The notes under the pieces were generated by a model, which was given only the letters and a program-made list of their open reading frames with translations, made no database searches and was not told where the DNA came from. The position numbers and the translations under genes are program-made. Shown piece after piece: positions 20,432 through 29,623 of a stretch of DNA of 64,000 bases (its first letter is position 1; each line of letters begins with the position of its first letter). Source of the stretch: CAWCTB01 sp963798275 (GTDB lineage Bacteria > Acidobacteriota > Terriglobia > Terriglobales > Acidobacteriaceae); contig CAWCTB010000038.1 of NCBI GenBank assembly GCA_963798275.1, positions 124,001 to 188,000 of the forward strand, in the 5' to 3' direction.

Positions 20432-20584
20432 AGCTCTCCGGCAAATCGGAACAGAGATTGCTCTCCTAGGGAGGTGTGGCTGCCTCGGTGCCGGGAGAGC
20501 GGCCCTGCGCTGGTGAAAGCCCAGCCAACGCAAACGACCCCCGGGCATGGTCCATGAAGGGGCCCATAACTTACAGGAGCAATC
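20432..20584 (+). ncRNA. Structured RNA leader, candidate cis-regulatory element
   Basis: Directly upstream of the sigma-like gene there are consecutive stems. GCTCTCC (20460-20466) pairs with GGAGAGC (20494-20500) around an inner GGAGG/CCTC-type stem. GCTGG (20509-20513) pairs with CCAGC (20521-20525) across UGAAAGC. CCCC (20538-20541) pairs with GGGG near 20559-20562 around ATGG/CCAT. The segment GAAAGC...AACGCAAAC looks partly like a c-di-GMP-I aptamer core, but other conserved parts (GGCAAACC, the closing receptor) are missing. I call it only a candidate structured leader. Confidence 0.4.
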
Positions 20585-21136
20585 ATGAGCACCTTGCAGC
20601 AATCGAATCTTCTCAGTTTTTCCGGATACATATCCGCCATCCCGCGACGCAGTGCCACGACTCACAAGCCAGTGTATGAGCAGAATAGGCATCGGGTTTA
20701 TGCTCTGGCGTTCTGGATGACGGACAACGAACTGGCGGCGGAAGACTTGATGACGAATGCCTTCTGCCGCGCATTCGCGAAGAGCGAGGCACCTTCCCCC
20801 GAGGCGATAGATTGCGCCCTGATCGCGGAGGCGCGTCAGCACACGCCAGTGGGACGGCTGACTCTTGACTGCCCGCCGTGTGAGGTAGTCCTGTCAGTCC
20901 GTCGGAACACGTTGCGTATTGATCTGGAGCGAGCCGTGGTGCAATTGCCGGCGACCGAAAGAATGATCTTTCTCATGCACGATGCCGAGAACTACGACCA
21001 TGCTCGTATTGCTCGGACTCTGGGACTTACCGCAGACGAGTCGCGCCGTGGACTCCATCAGGCGCGGCTGCGGATGCGTGAATTGCTTCACGAAGGCGAA
21101 TTACTGGGGAATAGCCTTTATCTTCCAGCGGCTTGA
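20585..21136 (+). CDS. ECF-like sigma factor (sigma-70 regions 2 and 4)
   Basis: 183 residues. Region 2 begins near YEQNRHRVYALAFWMTDNEL and region 4 near VVQLPATERMIFLMHDAE, followed by the helix-turn-helix HARIARTLGLTADESRRGL. The linker between them is long and holds several cysteines. Start ATG at 20585 has ACAGGAG seven bases upstream. No anti-sigma gene is adjacent. The structured leader upstream suggests post-transcriptional control. Divergent from the HD-GYP regulator. Confidence 0.75.
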   Translation: MSTLQQSNLLSFSGYISAIPRRSATTHKPVYEQNRHRVYALAFWMTDNELAAEDLMTNAFCRAFAKSEAPSPEAIDCALIAEARQHTPVGRLTLDCPPCEVVLSVRRNTLRIDLERAVVQLPATERMIFLMHDAENYDHARIARTLGLTADESRRGLHQARLRMRELLHEGELLGNSLYLPAA

Positions 21137-21161
21137 GCTGTATCTCTCTCCTGAACTCTAA

Positions 21162-21185
21162 GCCCCTCAAAAGAGGGGCATTCTT
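21162..21185 (+). terminator. Rho-independent terminator of the sigma-like gene
   Basis: Perfect 7-bp stem GCCCCTC / GAGGGGC with an AAAA loop (21162-21179), followed by ATTCTT. It stands 25 bases after the stop codon and between converging genes. Confidence 0.75.
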
Positions 21186-21256
21186 GTGCGGGGGTGCGCG
21201 AGGCTTGCAGCGCGGCCTTTAGGTAGTAGGACTATTTGCTTGTCGGTCTTCCACTG

Positions 21257-22978
21257 TTAGCTTTTCGCTGCCGGTTCCTCGCCGAGATCCATCTCCTCTT
21301 CCTCCTCGCGCTTCAGTGGACGCAGCAGCGGGAACAGAATGACGTCACGGATCGAGCGGGAGTCGGTCAGCAGCATGGTCAGGCGATCGATGCCCACGCC
21401 TTCGCCAGCCGTCGGTGGCAATCCGTACGACAAAGCCCGGATGTAGTCCTCATCCATCTGGTGAGCTTCTTCGTCGCCGCGCGCGCGTTCGCTCAACTGC
21501 TGTTCGAAGCGGTGGCGCTGTTCCTCGGGATCATTCAACTCGCTGAAGGCATTACCGATCTCCAGGCCGCCGACAAAAATCTCGAAGCGCTCCACCCAGT
21601 CGGCGTTTTCTTCCGGCTCGCGCTTGTTCTTGGAGAGAGGCGAAATCGAGAGCGGGAAGTCGTAAATGAATGTTGGCTGAATAAGCTGGTCCTCCGCGAA
21701 AGTTTCAAACAGAGTTGCGATCGCCTTGCCAACATTCCGCTCTTTTTCCATCTCTATCCGTATCTGTTTGATCAACTCGAGCCGCACGCTTAGTCTCCAC
21801 GGCGCATTCATCTCCGATTTCTGTTCTTTGGTCATGGATCCGCCGGTGCCATGCGGCAAACCCGGAGGCAGGCCTCGGGGCACGCCTTTCTCGCGCCACC
21901 CTGCGCCCGGAAGTGGCGGGGCTTGTACTGACGAGAGCAAACCGTGCAAAGCCTCATAACTCGAGAAGTCACTCCTCTGCGGCTTCTCGCCCGCATTTTC
22001 GGGCCAGAACTTGATGATCGCTTCGCGCATGGAGAGCCGCTGGAAGTTGCCAAAGTCGATTTCGTGCCCGTTGAAGTGTGCGACGGTTGTGCCGTTCACA
22101 TCGCGCGCCACCTGCGCCAGCATTTCGGCAGTGAAGTCCATCATATCGCGATAGTCTGCGTAGGCCATGTAGAACTCCAGCATGGTGAACTCGGGGTTGT
22201 GCTGGGTCGAGATACCTTCGTTGCGGAAGTTACGGTTGATTTCGTACACGCGGTCCATGCCGCCCACGACCAGTCGCTTCAGGTACAACTCAGGGGCGAT
22301 CCGCAGGTAGAGGTCGGTGTCGAGCGTGTTGTGATGCGTGATGAACGGCTTGGCCACCGCGCCACCGGCAACGGGATGCATCATCGGCGTCTCAACCTCG
22401 ATGAATCCGTTGCTGTCGAGGAAGCGCCGCATGGACTGCACGACTTTCGCGCGTTTGATGAAAACCTCACGTACCTCCGGATTCATCGTTAGGTCAACGT
22501 ACCGTCGGCGATACCGGGTCTCGACGTCCTGCAGGCCGTGCCACTTCTCCGGCAGGGGCAGCAAGTCCTTCACCAGAAAAGTGATATCTTCCACATGTAC
22601 GGTGAGTTCGTTCGTCCGGGTGCGGAAAAGATATCCCCTCACCCCGATGTAGTCACCGATATCAAGCAGCTTGTATAGCTGAAAGCCTTTCTCGCCCACG
22701 TTGTCTAGCCGGACATAGATCTGCAATCGCCGGCCACCCTGCTGCAAATGCGCGAAGCCCGCTTTCCCTTGTACGCGAATCGACATGATGCGTCCGGCGA
22801 CGCTAACGTTGATGCGTGGTGCTTCGAGTTCCGGACCGGTTTTGGCCAAGTACTCGTCGAGAATGGCGGGAATGGTGTGCGTCGTTTCGTAGCGGTAGGG
22901 ATACGCAATCTGCCCAAGCGCCTCGATTTGCTTCAGCTTGTCTCTTCTCAGCTCGTAGATCTTCTGGTCGAGTGCCAC
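21257..22978 (-). CDS. lysS: Class II lysyl-tRNA synthetase with a Gly/Pro-rich insert
   Basis: 573 residues, against about 500 usual. It charges tRNA-Lys. The N-terminal OB fold is present (VAGRIMSIRVQGKAGFAHLQ), as are class II motif 2 (MDRVYEINRNFRNEGISTQH) and motif 3 (GEGVGIDRLTMLLTDS). Between the MREAI block and the QPTFIYDFP block lies an extra segment of about 50 residues, including GWREKGVPRGLPPGLPHGTG (DNA 21836-21925), which E. coli LysS lacks. The C-terminus ends in an acidic tail. Start ATG is at 22976-22978. Confidence 0.93.
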   Translation of the reverse strand: MALDQKIYELRRDKLKQIEALGQIAYPYRYETTHTIPAILDEYLAKTGPELEAPRINVSVAGRIMSIRVQGKAGFAHLQQGGRRLQIYVRLDNVGEKGFQLYKLLDIGDYIGVRGYLFRTRTNELTVHVEDITFLVKDLLPLPEKWHGLQDVETRYRRRYVDLTMNPEVREVFIKRAKVVQSMRRFLDSNGFIEVETPMMHPVAGGAVAKPFITHHNTLDTDLYLRIAPELYLKRLVVGGMDRVYEINRNFRNEGISTQHNPEFTMLEFYMAYADYRDMMDFTAEMLAQVARDVNGTTVAHFNGHEIDFGNFQRLSMREAIIKFWPENAGEKPQRSDFSSYEALHGLLSSVQAPPLPGAGWREKGVPRGLPPGLPHGTGGSMTKEQKSEMNAPWRLSVRLELIKQIRIEMEKERNVGKAIATLFETFAEDQLIQPTFIYDFPLSISPLSKNKREPEENADWVERFEIFVGGLEIGNAFSELNDPEEQRHRFEQQLSERARGDEEAHQMDEDYIRALSYGLPPTAGEGVGIDRLTMLLTDSRSIRDVILFPLLRPLKREEEEEMDLGEEPAAKS

Positions 22979-23215
22979 AATCGTTTTCCTGGAATGAGGA
23001 CTTTGTTGGCCGGGATTAATGAGTGCCTGCCGATGGATGACGGAAACGTCCGATTATATAGGGAGCCGTTCCAAGGCGTGGGCTGAGGTAATGAATGCGA
23101 AGTTTTTCGACGAAGTAAGTTGTGCCACTTCCTGCCCTAGGCCGCGGATTATTTGTGTTTCGGCCTGTCGATTCCGGAGGTTTCCTAACGTCGTACTGGT
23201 GAGGGGACAGATGCT

Positions 23216-24121
23216 GTGAAGGCCACGCAGCAAGACCTTTGGAGAGGAACCACGTACGAAGTATCAGACATCTGGACGCACACACTTGCAGGGGCGGTTG
23301 TTGAAGCACCGAAAATCCTCCCGGTGATGGCACGGACAAACGATCTTGGACACGGCCAAGATGCTACCTTCGCGCAGTGGGTAGATGCCGGACAGCGTGT
23401 AGTTCGCGAACTGGAAGACGTCCGGCGGGTGAGTGCCAGGCTGTTCCCGCGCAACCTGCCGCAGTTGGCAAGCCTTGCGTACGCAGGTGTTTGCGTCGAG
23501 GCCCGCCACGCCGGTGGAGATTTCTACGACTTCTTTGACCGCGGTTCGCATCGCCTCGGCTTCGTAGTCGGCGATGTCTCCGGGAAGGGAATGGCGTCGG
23601 CGATGGTAAGAGCGACGATCCAGGGTAGCCTCAGAACGCTATGCTCCGTGGGGATTCAGGACTTAGACCAGTCGCTTGCACTGGTGAACCGGGTGTTGTT
23701 CGACAGCACGCCGGAAGCGATGTACGCTACTCTGTTTTTGGCGGACTATGACGAGCGAACGCGGCGGCTGCGCTTCGTGAACTGCGGCCATCCCGCGCCT
23801 CTGCTCTGCGGTCAAAAGGGCGTCTCGCGACTGGAATCGACCTCGCGCGTGCTAGGACTGTTTAGCGATTGGAAGTGCTCGATCGGCGAGGTCCAGCTTG
23901 GCGCTGGTGACACGCTGCTCGTGTACACGGACGGCATCACCGAGGCTGCGGACGACGCAGGGGAGGAGTTTGGCGAGGACCGTCTGATCGCGATGTTGGA
24001 AGAGCAAAACCTACCCCTGTCCACCTTCCTTCGGCAGTGTGTGCAGGAAGTTTGCCAGTTTGGAGCAAGCGACCAGCGCGACGATCTCACCCTGGTGGCG
24101 CTGCGGGGCCTGGAAGGTTGA
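23216..24121 (+). CDS. PP2C-type (SpoIIE-like) protein phosphatase
   Basis: 301 residues from a GTG start with GAGGGG ahead of it. The catalytic PPM/SpoIIE domain spans about residues 95-300. Metal-binding motifs are GGDFYDFF, GDVSGKGMASA and YTDGITEA, and DQRDDLTLV stands near the end. The first 60 residues are not a recognised domain. Such phosphatases act on anti-sigma-factor antagonists in partner-switching. No anti-sigma partner is in the window, though the ECF42 sigma cluster starts 73 bases downstream. Confidence 0.9.
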   Translation: MKATQQDLWRGTTYEVSDIWTHTLAGAVVEAPKILPVMARTNDLGHGQDATFAQWVDAGQRVVRELEDVRRVSARLFPRNLPQLASLAYAGVCVEARHAGGDFYDFFDRGSHRLGFVVGDVSGKGMASAMVRATIQGSLRTLCSVGIQDLDQSLALVNRVLFDSTPEAMYATLFLADYDERTRRLRFVNCGHPAPLLCGQKGVSRLESTSRVLGLFSDWKCSIGEVQLGAGDTLLVYTDGITEAADDAGEEFGEDRLIAMLEEQNLPLSTFLRQCVQEVCQFGASDQRDDLTLVALRGLEG

Positions 24122-24143
24122 GACAAAATTATTCCGATGCGAT

Positions 24144-24172
24144 TGTCGATTTCTCGCCGGTCGCACGTCGTA
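24144..24172 (+). promoter_or_regulatory. ECF42-type promoter, copy 1
   Basis: TGTCGA at 24144-24149, 16 bases, then CGTCGTA at 24166-24172, ending 22 bases before the first DGPF gene. The same elements with the same spacing recur at 24564-24592. TGTCGA at -35 fits what is reported for promoters of the ECF42 group. Confidence 0.75.
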
Positions 24173-24194
24173 GGCATAGAGGAGGAGGAAACCA

Positions 24195-24539
24195 ATGGAA
24201 TACTTACTGCTGATTTACGCGGACGAGCGAGACTGGGCGGGGATGAGCGAAGCCACGCAGGGCGTCGAGATGGGGAAGTGCATCGCTTACGGCAAGGAGT
24301 ATGCAGAGCGCATCAAGGGCAGCAACTCGCTCCAGCCGACCACTACCGCCACTACGGTGCGCCTGCGCAACGGGAAGCAACTGACCACCGACGGGCCCTT
24401 TGCCGAAACCAAAGAGCAGCTTGCCGGCTATTACCTGATCGAGGCGGCCAATCTCGACGAGGCGATCGCCATGGCGGCGAAGAACCCGGTGGCGCCTCAC
24501 GGTTCTATCGAAGTGCGGCCCATCAGGAAGCTCGCGTAA
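24195..24539 (+). CDS. DGPF (YCII-related) domain protein 1
   Basis: 114 residues with a strong ribosome site (GGAGGAGG). It begins MEYLLLIYADE and contains the name-giving TTDGPFAETKEQLAGYYLIE. The YCII/DGPF fold is a dimeric alpha-beta barrel; function is not established, but these genes are classic partners and targets of ECF42 sigma factors. First of three tandem paralogues here, with its own promoter. Confidence 0.88.
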   Translation: MEYLLLIYADERDWAGMSEATQGVEMGKCIAYGKEYAERIKGSNSLQPTTTATTVRLRNGKQLTTDGPFAETKEQLAGYYLIEAANLDEAIAMAAKNPVAPHGSIEVRPIRKLA

Positions 24540-24563
24540 CCGCGGATTTTCTTTGACTGCGAT

Positions 24564-24592
24564 TGTCGATTTCTTGCAGGTCAGACGTCGTA
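24564..24592 (+). promoter_or_regulatory. ECF42-type promoter, copy 2
   Basis: TGTCGA at 24564-24569 and CGTCGTA at 24586-24592, with the same 16-base spacing as copy 1. The five bases before TGTCGA and four after it are also identical (gcgat, tttc), so the whole promoter block was probably duplicated with the gene. Confidence 0.75.
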
Positions 24593-24612
24593 CGCACAGG
24601 AGGATGAAACTC

Positions 24613-24957
24613 ATGCAATATCTGCTACTGATTTACGAAGACGAGAAACGCTGGGCAACCATGAGCGAAGCCGCCATCGGCGCAGAAGTGGGAGAGTACC
24701 GGGCGTTCGGCCAGGAATTTCGCGACCATATCAAAGGCGGCAACGCGCTCCAGCCGACCGCGACTGCGACCACGTTACGCTTGCGCAATGGCAAGCGGCT
24801 CACCAGCGACGGCCCGTTTGCGGAAACCAAGGAGCACCTCGGGGGCTACTACCTGATGGAGGCGGCCAATCTTGACGAGGCCCTTGCCATAGCGGAAAAG
24901 ATCCCGGGGGCGCGCTATGGCTCGATCGAGGTACGGCCCATCATGACGTTCTCGTAG
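24613..24957 (+). CDS. DGPF (YCII-related) domain protein 2
   Basis: 114 residues, closely similar to the first copy (MQYLLLIYEDE, TSDGPFAETKEHLGGYYLME). I start at the ATG 24613 because AGGAGG at 24598-24603 is nine bases away; the ATG at 24604 touches the ribosome site directly. It ends 105 bases before the third copy. Confidence 0.87.
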   Translation: MQYLLLIYEDEKRWATMSEAAIGAEVGEYRAFGQEFRDHIKGGNALQPTATATTLRLRNGKRLTSDGPFAETKEHLGGYYLMEAANLDEALAIAEKIPGARYGSIEVRPIMTFS

Positions 24958-24992
24958 CCGCGTTCACAGTGGATCGTTGACAACAATCGGGC

Positions 24993-25021
24993 GTTCGACC
25001 TCGCCGGAGTCGCAACGTTTG
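24993..25021 (+). promoter_or_regulatory. Possible degenerate ECF42-type promoter, copy 3
   Basis: GTTCGA at 24993-24998 and CGTTTG from 25016, with 17 bases between, lie before the third DGPF gene. This matches the two upstream promoters only partly, so it may be a weaker site or chance. Confidence 0.35.
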
Positions 25022-25062
25022 CTCCGGCGGGGAGCGAGCCACAATTCGACGAAGGAGTGACC

Positions 25063-25458
25063 ATGCGTTACATGATGCTGATTTATACCAACGAAACGGA
25101 CGCCGCATCGATCGAGCAAATGAAGGACGTCTCAGCGACCCACTGGGCGGTCATGGACGAGACGACGCAGCGCGGCATTCTCTGCGGTGCTGACCCGCTG
25201 GAGCCGACGTCTTCCGCAACCACCGTTCGGATGCAAAACGGCAAAGTGCTGGTGACCGACGGACCTTTCGCCGAGACCAAGGAGCAGCTCGCCGGGTACT
25301 ACATTCTGGACTGCAAGGATCTGGACGAAGCGCTGGAATGGGCGGCGAAGATCCCGAGCGCCTGCGGTGGTGGCAACGGCTGCATCGAGGTGCGTCCCAT
25401 CCATGAGATTCGCAAGCCGGTCCGGGCTTCGAATGTTTCCGAGTACGCTAAGGCGTAG
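25063..25458 (+). CDS. DGPF (YCII-related) domain protein 3
   Basis: 131 residues and more divergent: MRYMMLIYTNE at the start, VTDGPFAETKEQLAGYYILD in the middle, a GGGNG loop, and a C-terminal extension (PVRASNVSEYAKA). GAAGGAG lies upstream of the ATG. Its TAG is followed at once by the ATG of the sigma factor gene, so the two should be cotranscribed and coupled. Confidence 0.87.
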   Translation: MRYMMLIYTNETDAASIEQMKDVSATHWAVMDETTQRGILCGADPLEPTSSATTVRMQNGKVLVTDGPFAETKEQLAGYYILDCKDLDEALEWAAKIPSACGGGNGCIEVRPIHEIRKPVRASNVSEYAKA

Positions 25459-26715
25459 ATGGATGAACTGCGCAGCGCGGTCGATGGCATTTTTCGGCGA
25501 GAGTCGGGACGAATCATTGCGGGCCTGATCAGGATGTCGCAATCGTTTGACCTCGCCGAAGAGGCCATGCAGGATGCATTCGCAGCCGCGCTGACCCACT
25601 GGGTCAACGGGATTCCCGACAATCCGGCAGCCTGGATCACAGCGGCGGCCCGTCGCAAGCTTATTGACTACGCCCGGCGTGAACGTACCCGGCGCGACAA
25701 GCAAGACCAACTCTTGTATGAAACTGAGACGTCAACCAGTGAAGCAGATCCGATCGCAGATGCCGAAATGGATTTTCCCGACGATCGATTGCGCCTGATC
25801 TTTACCTGTTGTCACCCGGCCTTGAACATTGAAGCGCAGGTGGCCCTTACCCTGCGGACCCTGGGCGGGCTGACCACACCGGAAATCGCTCGGGCATTTC
25901 TGGTGCCTGAGGCGACACTGGCGCAACGGCTGGTCAGGGCGAAGCGCAAGATCCAAGACGCGCGAATTCCATACGAAGTTCCTCCGCCGCAAGAATTACC
26001 CGACCGTCTGACATCCGTCCAGGCAGTCATCTACCTTGTGTTCAACGAAGGCTACACCGCGACTGCTGGCGACAGTCTTATCCGCCGGGAACTGTGCGCT
26101 GAGGCGATCCGTCTGGCACGCACGCTGTGCGACTTGATCCCGAATCAGCCCGAGAGTCTTGGCCTGTTGGCGCTCATGCTGCTGCATGATTCGCGGCGCG
26201 ATGCGCGCGTAAATGCCGCCGGAGAGCTGGTTTTGCTGGAAGAACAGGACAGGTCTTTGTGGCATCGTCAGCAAATTGACGAAGGCTTGCAGCTTGTCGA
26301 GCGGGCTCTGCGTCTGGGCAGAGTTGGACCCTATCAGCTGCAGGCGGCCATCGTCGCAGTACATGCTGAAGCCCGCACGGCAGGGGAGACCGACTGGCGG
26401 CAGATTGCCGCCCTCTACCGGGAATTGGCAAGAGCAGACGGCTCACCGGTCATTTCTCTCAATCATGCCGTCGCGGTTGCAATGAGCGAAGGGATGGGAA
26501 AAGGACTGGCGATGATAGACGAGCTCGGATCGTCAGGAGAATTGGACTCTTATCACTTGTATCATGCGGCCCGCGCCGAGCTTCTTCGGCGAGCGGGGAG
26601 CCGGGACGAAGCCTTGGAGGCCTACGAGCGGGCCCTTTCCCTCACCAGCAACGCGGTTGAGCGGCGCTACCTGCGCCGGCGCGTGGAGGAACTGCAAGAC
26701 CAATTCGCATCCTGA
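25459..26715 (+). CDS. ECF42-group RNA polymerase sigma factor with C-terminal TPR-like extension
   Basis: 418 residues, about twice a normal ECF sigma. Region 2 (EEAMQDAFAAALTHW, DNPAAWITAAARRKLIDYAR) and region 4 (LTLRTLGGLTTPEIARAFLV) fill the first 190 residues. The rest is a helical TPR-like domain (HAARAELLRRAGSRDEALEA near the end). This layout and the DGPF neighbours define group ECF42, which has no anti-sigma factor; the C-terminal extension is needed for activity. It probably drives the two TGTCGA promoters upstream. Confidence 0.92.
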   Translation: MDELRSAVDGIFRRESGRIIAGLIRMSQSFDLAEEAMQDAFAAALTHWVNGIPDNPAAWITAAARRKLIDYARRERTRRDKQDQLLYETETSTSEADPIADAEMDFPDDRLRLIFTCCHPALNIEAQVALTLRTLGGLTTPEIARAFLVPEATLAQRLVRAKRKIQDARIPYEVPPPQELPDRLTSVQAVIYLVFNEGYTATAGDSLIRRELCAEAIRLARTLCDLIPNQPESLGLLALMLLHDSRRDARVNAAGELVLLEEQDRSLWHRQQIDEGLQLVERALRLGRVGPYQLQAAIVAVHAEARTAGETDWRQIAALYRELARADGSPVISLNHAVAVAMSEGMGKGLAMIDELGSSGELDSYHLYHAARAELLRRAGSRDEALEAYERALSLTSNAVERRYLRRRVEELQDQFAS

Positions 26716-26755
26716 TGCCCCTTGGGTCGTATTCCCGTTTACAATCTCCACGACC

Positions 26756-29583
26756 ATGACAAAGCGCAGCCGTGCGTCGCATCGGATTTTCCGCCCTTCG
26801 ATTTCGAAATCAATTTTTGACAGCTTTCTTTTCGTCACTTGCCTGGTCGCCGCGCTTGCCGTCACGGATGCGCGCGGACAAGAGCCGCAAACTTCCGGTG
26901 GCGCGCCGGCGGTTCCTGGCGTCTACAATCCGGTCGCCGACCCAAAGGCGGTCGTCAGGGCTGGCAATGCCCGTTTCACCATTCTGACGCCGCAGCTCAT
27001 TCGCATGGAATGGGCGGCCGACGGCAAGTTCGAAGATCACGCCTCGCTTGTCTTTCTGAATCGCAGACTACCGGTGCCGAACTTCGGCGCGGACAGGGAC
27101 AATCTTGGAGCTGTGAGCATCAAGACCGAATCACTGGATTTGACCTATACCGGCCATGGCAAGTTCACCGCTGAAAATCTCACGATCACGTTCATGCTGA
27201 ACGGCAAGAAGGTGACATGGCACCCCGGAATGCCGGATACAGGCAACCTGATGGGTACTACGCGCACTCTCGATGGGGCGTTGGGGGACAAGACGAAAGA
27301 CCCGATCGAGCCGGGTTTGCTTTCGCGCGATGGCTGGACGCTGGTTGACGACTCTTCGCGCCCGCTCTTCGATTCCGCCGATTTCAGTTTCGTCAACGGG
27401 GAGGGCAGTCCGTGGCCCTGGGTGATGCAACGTCCCGCGGGCGACCGCCAGGACTGGTACTTCTTCGGCTACGGTCACGATTACAAACAGGCGCTCGGGG
27501 ACTACACCTTGATCGCCGGTCGCATCCCGCTTCCACCGCGCTTCGCCTTTGGCGCGTGGTGGTCACGCTACTGGGCTTATAGCGATCAGGAACTTGACGA
27601 CTTGGTCCGCGGGTTTCGTCAGAACGACGTTCCACTCGACGTCCTGGTGATTGACATGGATTGGCATCTGACCTTTGGCCCCAGCGGCGCGGGGGAGAAG
27701 CCGAAAGATCAGTCCGGCCACACCATGGGCTGGAGCGGCTACACCTGGAACAATCTGCTCTTTCCTGATCCCGCGCAGTTTCTGAAGCACATCCACGAAG
27801 AAGGCCTGAAAGCCACGCTGAACCTGCATCCCGCTTCCGGGGTGCAGCCGTGGGAGGATGCGTATCCGGCGATGGCGCGGGCAATGGGCATTGATCCGGC
27901 GACCAAGAGGTATGTGCCCTTCGACATCACCAACAAGAAATTTGCTACCAACTATCTCAACCTGCTGCATCATCCGCTGGAGAAACAGGGCATCGATTTC
28001 TGGTGGCTCGACTGGCAACAGGAGGACGACACGAAAACGCCTGGTGTGAACCCGACGTGGTGGCTCAATTACGTCCACTTCTCCGACCAGGCCCGCGAGG
28101 GCAAGCGGCCTTTGCTCTTCCACCGCTGGGGAGGTCTGGGCAATCATCGCTACCAGATTGGCTTTTCGGGCGACACGATTTCGGTGTGGGAGTCGCTGGC
28201 GTTTCAGCCCTGGTTTACAGCGACCGCAGCCAACGTCGGCTACGCTTACTGGAGCCACGATATCGGCGGACACATGCCGGGCGCGGTCGGGCCTGAGCTG
28301 TACACGCGCTGGCTGCAGTTTGGCGCTTTCAGCCCCATCCTGCGGACCCACACCACCAAGAACCCTGACGCGGAACGCCGCATCTGGGCCTATCCGGAGC
28401 CCTATTCCGACATCATGCGGGGGGTCTATCACCTGCGCTACGCGGTGCTCCCTTACATCTACACCGAAGGGCGCCGGACGTATGACACGGGTGTTGCCTT
28501 CCTGCATCCGCTGTACTACGACTGGCCCGAGGCTCCGGAAGCTTATTCGAATAAAGAGGAGTACGTGTTTGGGGTCAATATGATTGTCTCCCCAGTGGTT
28601 GCGCCCTGGCGACAAGATCACGGGTCTTGCGAGTAAGACCGTGTGGTTGCCCGCAGGGAGAGTGGGTCGAATGGCCGACGGGGACGCGGTTCACCGGGCC
28701 AGCCGCCGTCCAGCGGAATTTCTCCATCTCTCAGACTCCGGTTTACGTGCGTGGCGGGGCGATCGTGCCCGAGGCTCCCCCCATGCAGTACTCGAACCAG
28801 AAGCCGCTCGATCCGCTCATCGTAAGTGTGTTTCCACTGGCCGATGGGCAGAGCGCAACTTACATCCTTTACGAAGACGCGGGAGACTCGCGCGCCTATC
28901 AGCAGGGCGCGGACGCGCGCACGCAGATCAACGCGGTGGAGAAGGGAAGTGAGTTGACGGTGGAGATTGCCGCGGCGAAAGGCACATACGAGGGCATGCC
29001 GGTTGCGCGGGCCTACGAAATTCGCCTGTCTGCAGATTGGCCGCCCGCTTCGGTCACGGTCAACGGGAATACGGCGGCCTACGTCCCCGCCAAGGGAGCA
29101 GTCGGGTGGCGCTTCGAAGGCGACACGCTCACCACGGTGATCAGCGTACCCAGCAGTTCAGTGAGTCAGCCCGTGACAGTTCGGGTTACGCGATCCACGG
29201 AGATGTTTGCCCGCCGTCGCGAGCTCAATGGATTCGCCGGAGCGATGACCCGTCTCCGTGAGGCCTATGACGCTCTCAACCAGACATGGCCCATCGCGTG
29301 GTCCCCGGATGAACTGATTGACGCGATGCAAACGGGCGACCGGCTCGGCTATTTTCCGCAACAAGCGAGCGATCAGATTGCCCATTACCGGGAAGTGCTG
29401 CCCAAAGCGGTGGCAAAGGTGAAGGAATTTGACCGGCCACCAAGCCAGGCGCAGTTGGAGGCGCTGGCCAAGAAATTCAAGATCGATCCGAACTCTGAGA
29501 TAGCGCAGAGAAAGGTAGCCGAGCTTAAGGAGATGGTGGCACGTGCCGAGGCGGCGCTGGCGGACCTTCCCAAACCGCAGTAA
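26756..29583 (+). CDS. Exported glycoside hydrolase family 31 protein, frameshifted
   Basis: About 942 residues with a signal-like segment (FLFVTCLVAALAVTDARGQ). The GH31 catalytic barrel has DVLVIDMDWH, the nucleophile motif FWWLDWQQED and an RWGGLGNHRYQIGFSGDT block with the likely acid/base Asp. Two frame changes, near 28608 and 28660, interrupt the region after the barrel; the beta-sandwich (YILYEDAGDSRAYQQG) then continues. A C-terminal helical tail of about 120 residues is unusual. Likely an alpha-glucosidase or related glycosidase in the periplasm. Start ATG 26756 is chosen for the signal peptide. Confidence 0.88.
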
Positions 29584-29623
29584 GCGGGACGAAGGCCGTA
29601 GAAAGCTGAATCGTACCCGACAA

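Noticed and set aside
20432..20584. A true c-di-GMP-I riboswitch
   Set aside because: Only the GAAA and ACGCAAA parts are alike. The GGCAAACC segment and the tetraloop receptor are missing, so I kept it only as an unknown structured leader.
20137..20658. A 173-codon open frame on the minus strand across the leader region
   Set aside because: The translation has no domain-like or hydrophobic pattern, overlaps the sigma gene start, and the other strand holds clear RNA stems.
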